From contig JAMYFF010000013.1 of assembly GCA_024128875.1 (NCBI GenBank), positions 1-64,000 on the forward strand: 64,000 nucleotides of DNA, given 5' to 3'. This stretch comes from Salinilacustrithrix flava (GTDB lineage: Bacteria > Actinomycetota > Acidimicrobiia > Acidimicrobiales > Salinilacustritrichaceae). Below, piece after piece: positions 43,290-51,535 of this stretch. The notes under the pieces are model-generated. The model searched no databases. It was not told where the DNA came from and saw nothing but the letters and a program-made list of their open reading frames with translations. How positions within the stretch are numbered: position 1 is the stretch's first letter; the number at the start of each line of letters is the position of its first letter. The position numbers were made by a program, and so were the translations under genes.

Positions 43290-44212
43290 ATCGTGCGGCC
43301 GGGCCGTCCCGGCCCCTCGGCGTCGTCGCCGTGCATGTCGGCGTTCGGACGTGCGTCGGCCATGAGGCGGGCGACCACGTCGGTCATCGCCTCGGGGTCG
43401 TCGACGTTGTCGGTGGTGGGGCCCCGGTGCCAGGACTCGGCGATGGCGATCTCCTGGCCGTGGACCTGGAAGACCCGGCCGGTGACGTTCTTCGACAGCG
43501 GCGACGCGAGCCACGTGCAGATCGGCGCGATCCAGCGCGGCGACTGGGCCTCGCGGTCGGCCTCGGACGGCGGCTCGGCCCGCAGGCCCTCGGTGAGGCG
43601 CGTGAGGGCGCCGGGCGAGATCGCGTTGACGGTGATGCCGTAGCGGGCGAGCTCGAGGGCAGCGATGATCGTGAACCCGGCGATGCCCATCTTGGCGGCG
43701 CCGTAGTTGGTCTGGCCGATGTTGCCGTAGATGCCCGACACCGAGGTGGTGTTGATGATGCGGGCGTCCACCTCCTCGCCGGCCTTGGCCTGGTTCCGCC
43801 AGTGCTCGGCGGCGTGGCGGGCCGGGGCGAAGGTGCCCTTCAGGTGGACGCGCACGACCGCGTCCCACTCGGTCTCGCTCATGTTCACGAGCATCCGGTC
43901 GCGCAGGATGCCGGCGTTGTTGACCAGCACGTCGAGGCGACCGAAGGCGTCGACGGCCTGGTCGATCATCCGCTTGGCGCCGTCCCAGTCGGCGACGTCG
44001 TCGGCGTTGGCGACGGCCCGACCGCCCATGGCCTCGATCTCGGCCACCACCTGCTCGGCCGGCGTCGCGTCACTGCCGCTGCCGTCGGGCGCACCGCCCA
44101 CGTCGTTGACCACCACGGCCGCACCGTGCTCGGCCAGCATCAGCGCGTGCTCCCGGCCGATGCCTCGGCCGGCGCCGGTCACGATCGCGACCCGTCCCTC
44201 GCAGAGCCCCAT
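43286..44212 (-). CDS. SDR-family oxidoreductase
   Basis: 308 residues from ATG 44212 (GTG 44215 also possible), with AGGGGAA upstream. NAD(P)-binding motif TGAGRGIG at about 13-20, NNAG at about 100 and the catalytic Ser with YGAAK at about 160-172. Sequence around NDVGGAPDGSGSDATPAEQVV resembles the peroxisomal multifunctional hydroxyacyl-CoA dehydrogenase group, so a 3-hydroxyacyl-CoA substrate is plausible. The stop overlaps the MFS start. Confidence 0.88.
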   Translation of the reverse strand: MGLCEGRVAIVTGAGRGIGREHALMLAEHGAAVVVNDVGGAPDGSGSDATPAEQVVAEIEAMGGRAVANADDVADWDGAKRMIDQAVDAFGRLDVLVNNAGILRDRMLVNMSETEWDAVVRVHLKGTFAPARHAAEHWRNQAKAGEEVDARIINTTSVSGIYGNIGQTNYGAAKMGIAGFTIIAALELARYGITVNAISPGALTRLTEGLRAEPPSEADREAQSPRWIAPICTWLASPLSKNVTGRVFQVHGQEIAIAESWHRGPTTDNVDDPEAMTDVVARLMADARPNADMHGDDAEGPGRPGRTI

Positions 44213-44359
44213 CACAGATTCCCCTCATCTCGTCGTCCAGCAGTCGTGGCGGCAAGGTAGTGGCACCGCCCCGGCATCCGAGGCAACGGCGCGAAGTGCT
44301 CAACCCAGCGGGGGAAGCAGCCGATGGTCCTGCCCAGAGGGAGACCCTGGGAGGGAACC

Positions 44360-46174
44360 GTGCTCGAGAACCGCAACAACCCCGGCCGTGCCCGCATCGT
44401 GGCGGCGCTCGTCGCCGCCGCCGTCGGCGCAGCCACGTTCGCCACCGGACCTGGCAGCGCCGGCGCTGCGCCGCCGGAACCGCCCGGCGCCCCGGCCCCG
44501 GTGCTCGAGGAGCGCATGCACGGCGAGGCGGCCATCCGGGCGCTCGGCGAGCGGCTCCCCGACGTCGCGCGAGCGAACGGCATCAGCCCCGACGAGCTGC
44601 GTCGTCACCTCCGGGCCGACGACGAGCTCTGGCTCGACGAGACCGGCGCCCTGCTCTTCATCGACCAGGGCATCGCCGATCACGCCGAGCCGGCGACGAG
44701 CGCCGTCACCGACCCGGCGTGGCTCGACCACCCGACGTCCGAGGCGCTCCGCCTCCACTCCCGCCCCGGCGCCGATCGGGTCATCCACCTCGACTTCGAC
44801 GGCCACGACCCGGCCACGTCGGGCTGGGGCGACAAGACGCCGGCGCAGCCCTACGACACCGACCAGAATCCGTCCACCTTCTCCGAGGCGGAGCGACAGG
44901 TGATCATCGAGGTCTGGCAGCGGGTCGCCGAGGACTTCGCCCCGTTCGCCATCGACGTCACGACCGAGGACCCCGGCATCGACGCCATCCGGCGCACGAC
45001 CTCGAGCGACCAGCAGTACGGCACCCGGGTGGTCGTCACCCCCACCGCCACCAACTGCAACGGCTGCGGTGGCGTCGCCTACGTGGGCACCTTCGATGCC
45101 TACGGCGGCTCGGACTCCACCGGCTGGTCCCACGACCGGTACCAGCCGGCCTGGGTCTACCTGAACGGGTACTCGGCGAAGTCGATCGCCGAAGCCGTCA
45201 GCCACGAGGCCGGCCACAACCTCGGCCTGCGCCACGACGGGACCTCCACCGTCGGGTACTACGCCGGGCACGGCGACTGGGCGCCGATCATGGGAGTCGG
45301 GTACTACGCGCCGGTCAGCCAGTGGTCGCGCGGGGAGTACGCCGACGCGAACAACAGCGAGGACGACCTCACCGTCATCGCGACCAACGGCGGCACGCCG
45401 GCCACCGACGATCACGGCGACACCCTCGCCGACGCCACCCGGCTGGCGCCCCAGGTCGATGTCGCCGGCCACATCGGGAGCCGCACCGACGTCGACGCGT
45501 TCTCCTTCACCACCGACGGTGGGGTGCTCGCGCTGACGGCGTCGCCGGTCTCGCTCGGCGCCAACCTCGACCTCGCGCTCCGGCTCGTCGACGACACCGG
45601 CACCGTCGTGGCCGACGTCGACCCTCCGGGCCTGGGCGCGCAGCTCGACGCCACGGTCCCCGCCGGCACCTACGCCGTGATCGTCGACGGCGTCGGCGCC
45701 GGCGACCCCGCAACGAGCGGCTACAGCGACTACGCCTCCCTCGGCCGCTACCGGCTCACCGGACTCCTCCCCACCGGCCTGCCCGAGGAACCGGAGCCGG
45801 ATGTGGCCGTCCCGACCGAGCCGGTCCTGACCGCCACCCAGGCGGACGGAACGGTCACCCTCGGCTGGGGAGCGGACGCCTCGGTCAAGGCCTTCGAGGT
45901 GTACCGGGAGAGCCGGCACAAGAACGGCTCCTACCGGGGACGCACGCTGCTCGGGACCGTCGGCGGCTCCGGTTCGACCTGGTCCGACTCGCCGGGCTCC
46001 GGCACCTTCCGGTACCAGGTGGTCGCCACGAACAGCTCGGGTTCGGCCGAGTCGAACCTGGTCGTGGTCACCGTGACCTCGACCGGCACCGATGAGCCGA
46101 CCGACGGCGGGGGCACGAAGGGCGGCGGCAACGGCGGTGGCGGCGGCAAGGGCCGCACGATGAAGGCCCGCTGA
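44360..46174 (+). CDS. secreted metzincin-like protease with PPC and Fn3-like domains
   Basis: 604 residues from GTG 44360, supported by GGGAGGG 6 bases upstream; an ATG at 44324 is less likely. Signal peptide to about residue 36. A propeptide-like region is followed by HEAGHNLGLRHD at about 282 (HExxHxxGxxH) and a Met-turn-like WAPIMGVGYY. A PPC domain follows (about 350-455), then a short Fn3-like domain (about 475-570) and a Gly/Lys-rich tail. It is paralogous to the first 500 residues of the giant protein at 1-5697 but lacks the TIG and delta-60 parts. Probably an extracellular protease. Confidence 0.8.
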   Translation: MLENRNNPGRARIVAALVAAAVGAATFATGPGSAGAAPPEPPGAPAPVLEERMHGEAAIRALGERLPDVARANGISPDELRRHLRADDELWLDETGALLFIDQGIADHAEPATSAVTDPAWLDHPTSEALRLHSRPGADRVIHLDFDGHDPATSGWGDKTPAQPYDTDQNPSTFSEAERQVIIEVWQRVAEDFAPFAIDVTTEDPGIDAIRRTTSSDQQYGTRVVVTPTATNCNGCGGVAYVGTFDAYGGSDSTGWSHDRYQPAWVYLNGYSAKSIAEAVSHEAGHNLGLRHDGTSTVGYYAGHGDWAPIMGVGYYAPVSQWSRGEYADANNSEDDLTVIATNGGTPATDDHGDTLADATRLAPQVDVAGHIGSRTDVDAFSFTTDGGVLALTASPVSLGANLDLALRLVDDTGTVVADVDPPGLGAQLDATVPAGTYAVIVDGVGAGDPATSGYSDYASLGRYRLTGLLPTGLPEEPEPDVAVPTEPVLTATQADGTVTLGWGADASVKAFEVYRESRHKNGSYRGRTLLGTVGGSGSTWSDSPGSGTFRYQVVATNSSGSAESNLVVVTVTSTGTDEPTDGGGTKGGGNGGGGGKGRTMKAR

Positions 46175-46182
46175 GCGCGACG

Positions 46183-46209
46183 GTGGCCGCCGGCGATGCC
46201 GGCGGCCAC
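46183..46209. terminator. bidirectional terminator
   Basis: Perfect 12-bp stem GTGGCCGCCGGC/GCCGGCGGCCAC with loop GAT, between convergent protease and lysozyme-like genes. Confidence 0.75.
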
Positions 46210-46229
46210 GTCACGGAGCGCTCTGGATG

Positions 46230-46595
46230 TCAGGCCGCGTAGCGGCAGGTCCAGGGCGCCCAGCCCTGCTTGTCGTGGAGGTGCTTGGCGTACACGGTGT
46301 TCCAGAAGGCGTCGTAGACCATGTGCCACGGCTGGCCGGTGACCTGCTCGAAGCTGGCCCGGTGGTACCGGGAGTTGATCTGGAACAGGCCGTGGTCGTT
46401 GGTGGGGCTGACCGCCAGCGGGTTCATGGTCGACTCGCAGTGGGCGACCCGCTGCGCTTCGGGAGCGCGATCGCCGAACACGGCGGCGATCTGCTGCTGC
46501 GGCGTGCAGGCCGCGCCGGCGAGCAGCGCGATGGCGAACACGGCCAGCAGCGGCAGGCGACGCGCGCGGCGGCGCAGGGTGGGAGACGTGGTCAC
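46230..46595 (-). CDS. lysozyme-like (transglycosylase SLT-type) exported protein
   Basis: 121 residues from GTG with AGGAGGG 6 bases upstream. A signal segment of about 30 residues ends in LAGAAC, a weak lipobox. The lysozyme-like motif is HCESTMNPLAVSPTNDHGLF followed by QINSRYH, with catalytic Glu54. The C-terminal WNTVYAKHLHDKQGWAPW matches the substrate groove of small actinobacterial muralytic domains. It is probably secreted or membrane-linked and cuts peptidoglycan. Confidence 0.82.
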   Translation of the reverse strand: MTTSPTLRRRARRLPLLAVFAIALLAGAACTPQQQIAAVFGDRAPEAQRVAHCESTMNPLAVSPTNDHGLFQINSRYHRASFEQVTGQPWHMVYDAFWNTVYAKHLHDKQGWAPWTCRYAA

Positions 46596-46864
46596 GGAGA
46601 CCCTCCTGGGGGGAGATGGAGACGGGGACGCTGCGCCACATGACGGTCCCGTTTCGAGATCCGTCCCGGCGCGGCGCGCCTTTCCAGGCGTTGCTTGGGA
46701 AGACACCTTTCTATCGGCATCTCGCAACAGAACCGCAACATTGCGCCTGTGACCTTGGTCGCCCCGTCCGCGTTGCGCGCCCCGACCCGATCGGCCGCGT
46801 CGAGATCAGATCGTCATGAACGGTTCGGTCTGCCCGCCGCGGAGCGTGGGGTACGGACGCCCGC

Positions 46865-47038
46865 ATGGAGATCATGGGACGCTTCCGCAACCGCACCGAG
46901 ACCGTCGAGCGCGCGACGTCGGACGATGCGCACTTCGTGCTGATCGAGACCGACGACCACGAGCAGATCGTGCTCGCCGGCTCGAGCGGCGACGAGATGC
47001 AGGCCAAGCTCGACGACTTCCTCACCTGGGCCTCCTGA
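46865..47038 (+). CDS. 57-residue small protein
   Basis: Frame from ATG 46865 encoding 57 residues, with a stop 17 bases before the macro-domain pseudogene. It has balanced charge and a predicted beta-hairpin/helix pattern (HFVLIETDDHEQIVLAG, then DEMQAKLDDFLTWAS). Good codon bias supports coding. No ribosome site or known family was recognised. Confidence 0.5.
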   Translation: MEIMGRFRNRTETVERATSDDAHFVLIETDDHEQIVLAGSSGDEMQAKLDDFLTWAS

Positions 47039-47054
47039 GCGCGCTGCGGACCCG

Positions 47055-47268
47055 ATGAGCATCGAGGTCCGCCAGGTCGACATCACGACCCTGGCGGTCG
47101 ACGCCATCGTGAACGCGGCGGACGAATCCCCTGCTCGGCGGGGGCGGCGTCGACGGCACCATCCACCGAGCAGCCGGTCCCGGCCTGCTGGCCGATCCGG
47201 CCGAGGTCATCCTCTGTGCCTTCAGCGCCGACGCCGGCACAGTGCTGCTCCACGCCCTCGACGGCTGA
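47055..47268 (+). pseudogene. macro-domain (ADP-ribose-binding) protein, frameshifted and truncated
   Basis: The reading starts MSIEVRQVDITTLAVDAIVN, then AADES, as in YmdB/Af1521-like macro domains. One extra C near 47132 shifts the frame; after it the sequence continues LLGGGGVDGTIHRAAGPGLL, the ADP-ribose loop. The middle of the domain is missing: about 70 residues remain of a usual 140-170, with the typical C-terminal EVILCAFSADAGTVLLHALDG (in two parts) directly joined to the loop. It is therefore inactive as encoded. A sequencing error cannot explain the deletion. Confidence 0.8.
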
Positions 47269-47599
47269 GCAGTTGGAGGGTTGATCACACGTTTCGCTGG
47301 CCAGGGGGTATGCCGGCGTTGGCGTGAGGGCGCTTACGCCCGAACGGCGGGTTGCCTACACATGCCGTGGGCTGGCTTGTCCGAGTCCAGGGTGGGCGGG
47401 TCGAGCGGAGCATCGGTTGCGCCGAGGAACTGGGGCACTGGCGGGTTGGCGGCAGCTCGTTCCGGGCGCCGCCCGGGTGGTTCCTTGGTTCCCGTGCGGA
47501 GCGTCGGCGCTGGGCGCGGTCGGCGTGTTGGCTGGATGGCGTGCCCGTCGTCGTGCCGTCCGAGCGGCGGAAACCCCTTTCCGTTCGGCAAGCGGTTCG
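47269..47599. other. intergenic stretch without recognisable gene
   Basis: No frame with good codon bias or known motifs was seen. The base pattern is richer in G and T on the plus strand than its surroundings. Short GGGCG-CTTA-CGCCC type repeats lie near 47329. It ends at the promoter of the excisionase-like gene. Confidence 0.45.
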
Positions 47600-47628
47600 T
47601 TGCGGTTTTTGGGGTTAGCGGGTATGGT
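47600..47628 (+). promoter_or_regulatory. leaderless promoter of the excisionase-like gene
   Basis: TTGCGG (47600-47605), a 17-base spacer and TATGGT (47623-47628) are followed by GCCCGT and the ATG at 47635. Confidence 0.65.
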
Positions 47629-47634
47629 GCCCGT

Positions 47635-48156
47635 ATGGGAAGCACGACTGCCGCGCCCCCGACGCCTGAGCGCCTGACGACGGGCGTCGCGGCGCGGCTT
47701 CTCGGGTGTTCCCGCCAGCACGTCGCCGACCTGTGCGAGAAGGGCCTGCTGCCGTTCACGACGGTCGGGACGCACCGCCGCGTCCTCCGCTCCGACGTCG
47801 AGTCGCTGCGAGCCAGGACCGACCAGCCGACCAGGGACCAGAGGCGCAGCCTCTACCTGGCGTTCGCCGTCGCGGGCAAGGTCGCCGCCGACCCCTCTCG
47901 CGCTGCCGAAGTCGGCCGCCGCAACATCGCCAAGATGCGCCCCGTTGCCCGCGGCGGCGCGCACGCCCTCCTCGATGAGTGGCAGCGCCTCCTCGACGGC
48001 CCTGTCGGCGAGCTTCTCGTGCGGCTTGTGGACCCGTCGCCGCACGGCAGGGACATGCGCCAGATGACGCCGTTCGCCGGGCTGCTGTCCGAGGACGAGC
48101 GACTGCGGGCGCTCGCTGCGTGGCGGGCGTCCGACAGCGGCGCGTCCGCGGAGTGA
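47635..48156 (+). CDS. excisionase-like helix-turn-helix protein (possible antitoxin)
   Basis: 173 residues from ATG 47635, fixed by a promoter ending 6 bases upstream. Residues 14-60 form a MerR/excisionase-like DNA-binding domain: LTTGVAARLLGCSRQHVADL followed by THRRVLRSDVESL. The C-terminal part (about 80-170) is helical and of unknown family. Its stop overlaps the start of the DUF6036-type gene by GTGA. Pairs of this type look like toxin-antitoxin or nucleotidyltransferase modules, with this protein as regulator or antitoxin (inference). It is intact although its partner is broken. Confidence 0.7.
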   Translation: MGSTTAAPPTPERLTTGVAARLLGCSRQHVADLCEKGLLPFTTVGTHRRVLRSDVESLRARTDQPTRDQRRSLYLAFAVAGKVAADPSRAAEVGRRNIAKMRPVARGGAHALLDEWQRLLDGPVGELLVRLVDPSPHGRDMRQMTPFAGLLSEDERLRALAAWRASDSGASAE

Positions 48157-48764
48157 ACCGCGAACAGCTCGCGCACGTCGTCCGCGCCGCGGCGACGATC
48201 ACGGGCGACGGCAACATCATCGTGATCGGCAGCCAGAGCGTGCTCGGCTCGTATGACGACGAGGACCTGCCCGAGGAGGCGACCCGTTCCGTCGAGACCG
48301 ACCTCGTGTTCCCCTACGACCCGTCCGGGTCGTAGGAATCCCAGGTCGAGGGCGCTATCGGCGAGATGTCCCAGTACCACGAGACGTTCGGCTACTACGC
48401 GCAGGCGAACAAGATCGACGTGGCCAAGCTCGCCGCCAACCGCGAGAAGGACGTGGAGTTCACGACCGCGCTCGTCCGCGCCGGCCTCGTCGACGTCGAC
48501 GTGCTGTTGGAGCGTGCCCGGTCGCTGGAGCGGCCGCAGGCCGACGTCGACGAGGTAGTCACCCGGATCAGGCGGTGCGCCGCCGACGCGTCGCGCCCGC
48601 CGCTCGCCGAGGGCGAGAGCGACCCGCACGTCAAGGCTGCCATCGCCCTCCGCAAGCGGGCCCGGCGGGCGGGCGGCGACGGCGGCGACGTGTGCGGCTC
48701 GACGCGTACGGTCAGCGGCGAGCCGTGCCGGAACCCGCCGGGCTGCACGATCCCAGGCCACTAG
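48153..48764 (+). pseudogene. DUF6036-type nucleotidyltransferase, nonsense-mutated and internally deleted
   Basis: The first 60 codons read NREQLAHVVRAAATITGDGN and VIGSQSVLGSY, with ETDLVFP, the nucleotidyltransferase-like core. A TAG stop at 48333-48335 follows DPSGS; the same frame then continues ESQVEGAIGEMSQYHETFGY. After YYAQ it jumps straight to ANKIDVAKLAANREKDVEF, lacking about 40 residues that lie between these blocks in the intact relatives I know. The tail ends in a Cys-rich CGSTRTVSGEPCRNPPGC. A restart at ATG 48366 would lack the catalytic part. Comparison with intact relatives is from memory. Confidence 0.75.
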
Positions 48765-49299
48765 CCATTGACAGGTGAAGGTCCCCGGCGCCTCTAGGTC
48801 CGCACGCTGCGGCTTTCCATATCCGCAATCTCAGCGGCTCCTGATGGCCCAGTGGGGTGGGGTGGTGTCGAGGCGCGTGTGTTTGTCGGGGCCGGAATCG
48901 AAGCGGCGGTTGCCTCTGGTGGTGGGCGGGGGTTTGCGGTACTGGCGGATGCGCGGACTGGTCGAGCTCTAGATGTTCGGCTGCGGCGGTGGCGGTGAGG
49001 TCGGGGTCGGGGTGGACCCAGGGGGCGGTGCCGACGTAGCGGCCTAGCCGTTCTCGTGCTGCGGCCTGGTCCTGGTCTTCGGGCACACGTAGCACGCCGG
49101 CGTAGAGCAGCCCCCCGGGGCTGCTTCTCCGCGTCCGCGCACGACCCGACCGCGCCCCCAGCACCACCACGACGCGCTCACGGCACCGGTTTCGCGCCGA
49201 TCCAACAGCACCACGCCGTGCCGCCGGCGAAGGGAGGGCCAGAGCTCGGCTACCGGGAAATCATGTGAACCCGAACGGCCGAAACTCGTGACCATCCCT
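48765..49299. other. 535-base stretch without an intact gene
   Basis: No gene with family support. On the minus strand a frame spanning about 49170-48712 has a plausible part (GGLLYAGVLRVPEDQDQAA, then WVHPDPDLTATAAAEHLE) that degenerates into Pro/His-rich sequence, so it may be a remnant. A perfect AGCAGCCCC/GGGGCTGCT palindrome lies at 49106-49125. Base pattern differs from flanking genes. Confidence 0.4.
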
Positions 49300-49374
49300 T
49301 GGAGGCAGCGGCGGGAATCGAACCCGCGTACAGGGATTTGCAGTCCCTTGCCTAAGCCACTCGGCCACGCTGCC
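49300..49374 (-). tRNA. tRNA-Cys (GCA)
   Basis: Minus-strand cloverleaf: acceptor GGCAGCG paired at the 3' side with CGCTGCC, anticodon GCA in a CTGCAAA loop between AGGGA-type stems, and T-arm GGGTTCGATTCCC. Discriminator U is followed by an encoded CCA, unlike the other two tRNAs here. It borders the decayed accessory segment. Confidence 0.93.
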
Positions 49375-49472
49375 AGGGGTGGAGTACCCTAGCGGAACCC
49401 CTGCGGGGGCCCGCATCGCACGGACCCGGGCGCGTCGGGGCCCGGACCGGACCCGCCGATAGCGTCACGGGG

Positions 49473-50237
49473 ATGGCTCGACCGCCGGCTCCGCCGAGCC
49501 CGCCCCCGCACTACCGCCCGCCGGGCACGCCGCGCCCGCTCCCCGGCGCGCTCCTCCCCGCCCCCGAGCACCGCCCCGCCCCCTCGGGCGTGAGCCCCGT
49601 GGCCGCCACGGCCGTCGCCGTCCTCACCTTGCTCGTCGGCCTCATGGCCGGGTTCTTCCTCGGTCGGGCCTACGACGACGACGCGTCCATCTCCTCGTCC
49701 AGCACCGGCACCATCGCGCCGTCGCCGACGGCGCCGCCCGCCACCCCACCGGGCGACACGATCCCCCAGCAGCCCCCGGGCGCGCCGCCGTCGACCGACC
49801 TCGAACCGGGCGGCCTCGGGCAGTTCGACGATCCGATCCCGGTCGGCCAGGCCTACGTGCTCGGCCTCTACGAGATCGAGGTCCTCGGGGTCACCCGGGA
49901 CGCGACCGATGCCCTCGCCGAGTTCGCGCCGGCCAACCCCCCGCCGCCGTCGGGCGAGCAGCACGTGCTGGTCGAGCTGGCCGTCCGGTTCACCGACCCG
50001 AACGGCCTCGGCAGCCCGGGGGCGATCCCGTTCTTCGTCTCCGATGGCGACGGCGAGTGGGCGAGCTTCGAGTCCCGCTGCGGCCTCGTGCCCGGCGACC
50101 TCCGGGACACCGGCTTCATCGAGGTGGGCGACGAGGCCATCGGTCAGGTGTGCTTCACCGTCCCGAGCGGCGCCGTCGATGACCTGGCCCTCGGCACCGA
50201 GAGCTTCGCCGGGCCGCTCTGGTTCGCCCTGCCCTAG
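49473..50237 (+). CDS. Pro-rich single-pass membrane protein with DUF4352-like domain
   Basis: 254 residues from ATG with TAGCGT 7 bases upstream. A cytoplasmic Pro-rich N-terminus (about 1-38) is followed by a membrane segment (AVAVLTLLVGLMAGFFLG, about 46-63), a Thr/Pro linker and an external domain from about 110. That domain (EIEVLGVTRDATDAL, HVLVELAVRFTDPNG, GQVCFTVPSGAVDDLAL) resembles the Ig-like DUF4352/telokin-like family. Function unknown. Confidence 0.65.
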   Translation: MARPPAPPSPPPHYRPPGTPRPLPGALLPAPEHRPAPSGVSPVAATAVAVLTLLVGLMAGFFLGRAYDDDASISSSSTGTIAPSPTAPPATPPGDTIPQQPPGAPPSTDLEPGGLGQFDDPIPVGQAYVLGLYEIEVLGVTRDATDALAEFAPANPPPPSGEQHVLVELAVRFTDPNGLGSPGAIPFFVSDGDGEWASFESRCGLVPGDLRDTGFIEVGDEAIGQVCFTVPSGAVDDLALGTESFAGPLWFALP

Positions 50238-50244
50238 GTTCGGC

Positions 50245-51066
50245 TCAGTGGAGGTCGTCGAGCGCGGCGAGCACCTCCTCCTGGCGAGCGGCGGTGGCCC
50301 GCACCATCTCGGGGTGCGTGAAGATCCAGAACCGGTCGGCCTGGACCGCGGCGAAGACGCCGTCGGCCACCGAGGAAGGCGGCAGGCCGCTCTCGATCAC
50401 CTGGCGGATCATGTCGCGCAGGTCCTCGGGGCGGCCCGGCCGCTCGACCGTCAGCTCGGCCGGCCGGTTGCGCTCGGACTCGTGGATGCGGGTCGACACC
50501 CAGCCCGGGCACAGCACGGAGATGCCCACCGAGGATCCGGCCAGCTCGGCCCGCATGGACTCCGACAGCGCGACGACACCGAACTTCGACACCGCGTACG
50601 GGGCCATGCCGGCGGTGGCGAAGAAGCCGGCCATCGACGCGGTGTTGACCACGTGCGCCGGCCCGCCCGAGTCGAGCATGCGGGGCAGGAAGCTGGTGAC
50701 GCCGTGGATCACGCCCCACAGGTTCACCCCGAGCACCCACTCCCAGTCCTTGCGGGACAGCTCGGCGACCGTGCCACCTCCCCCGACGCCGGCGTTGTTG
50801 CACAGCAGCTCCACGCTGCCGAATCGCTCGTAGGCCCCGACGGCGAGGTCCTCGACCGCGTCGGGGTCGGAGACGTCGCAGCGCACCGTCAGCACGCCGC
50901 CGTCCGGTGCGCCGTCCAGCGAGCGCGCGGCCTCGTCGAGGCCGGCCTCGTCGACGTCGGCCAGCACGACGTTCATGCCGTCGGCGGCGGCCCGCTGGGC
51001 CAGCGCGAGGCCGATCCCGCTGGCGGCGCCGGTGATGACTGCGGTGGTTCCTGGAGCTGTCTGCAT
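50245..51066 (-). CDS. SDR-family oxidoreductase
   Basis: 273 residues from ATG. NAD(P)-binding TGAASGIG at about 12-19, NNAG at about 90, catalytic Ser in VVNTASMAG at about 143 and YAVSK at about 157. Classical short-chain dehydrogenase. The long C-terminal part (RPEDLRDMIRQVIESGLPPS) is seen in actinobacterial SDRs of unknown substrate. Its start is only 37 bases from the divergent flavodoxin start. Confidence 0.88.
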   Translation of the reverse strand: MQTAPGTTAVITGAASGIGLALAQRAAADGMNVVLADVDEAGLDEAARSLDGAPDGGVLTVRCDVSDPDAVEDLAVGAYERFGSVELLCNNAGVGGGGTVAELSRKDWEWVLGVNLWGVIHGVTSFLPRMLDSGGPAHVVNTASMAGFFATAGMAPYAVSKFGVVALSESMRAELAGSSVGISVLCPGWVSTRIHESERNRPAELTVERPGRPEDLRDMIRQVIESGLPPSSVADGVFAAVQADRFWIFTHPEMVRATAARQEEVLAALDDLH

Positions 51067-51103
51067 TGCTCTCCGATCAGGTGGGAAGTGCCAAGATTGG
51101 CCG

Positions 51104-51535
51104 ATGCAGATCGCGGTCGTCTACGCCAGCAGAACCGGGAACACGCGCCGCGCCGCCGAGCTCGTCGGCACCGCCATCGCCGAGCGGGGCCACAGCGTCT
51201 CGGTCGCCTCCGTGGACGACCTCGACTACAAGGTGCTCGCCGACGCCGATCTGGTGGTGCTCGGCACCTGGGTGGCGGGTCACTTCGTGATCGGCCAGAA
51301 GCCCGGTGACGCTCGCCGCCTGGCCAAGGTGCCCAAGCTCACCGGCAAGCCGGTGGCCATCTTCCTCACCTACGCCATCAACCCCGGCTCGGCGCTCGGC
51401 AAGCTGGAGAAGGCGCTGACCCGCGAGGGCGCAGACGTCATCGGCGGCTACGCATGGAAGCGCTCCAGCCTGCCGGCGGGCGTGGAGGACTTCGTCGACG
51501 GCGTGCTCGGCGCTGTGAAGCCCGCCTCCGCGTGA
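51104..51535 (+). CDS. flavodoxin-domain protein
   Basis: 143 residues from ATG. The FMN phosphate loop is ASRTGNTRRAAELV at about 8-21, and the isoalloxazine loops are GTWVAGHF and TYAINPGSALGKLEK. Length is short but typical of flavodoxin-like electron carriers. It overlaps the hydrolase gene by GTGA. A plausible electron donor for local flavin enzymes, without direct evidence. Confidence 0.82.
   Translation: MQIAVVYASRTGNTRRAAELVGTAIAERGHSVSVASVDDLDYKVLADADLVVLGTWVAGHFVIGQKPGDARRLAKVPKLTGKPVAIFLTYAINPGSALGKLEKALTREGADVIGGYAWKRSSLPAGVEDFVDGVLGAVKPASA

Noticed and set aside
40965..43643. 892-codon plus-strand frame
   Set aside because: Runs through the lipoprotein gene in another frame and antisense through the MFS and SDR genes; Arg/Gly-rich with no motif.
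46596..46800. Cyclic-di-AMP (ydaO-type) riboswitch upstream of the lysozyme-like gene
   Set aside because: Such switches occur before muralytic genes in actinobacteria, but the conserved GGGGAACC-type blocks are not in this leader.
49044..49295. 83-codon minus-strand frame next to tRNA-Cys as a real gene
   Set aside because: No ribosome site, motif or codon bias; it is better seen as part of the decayed segment.
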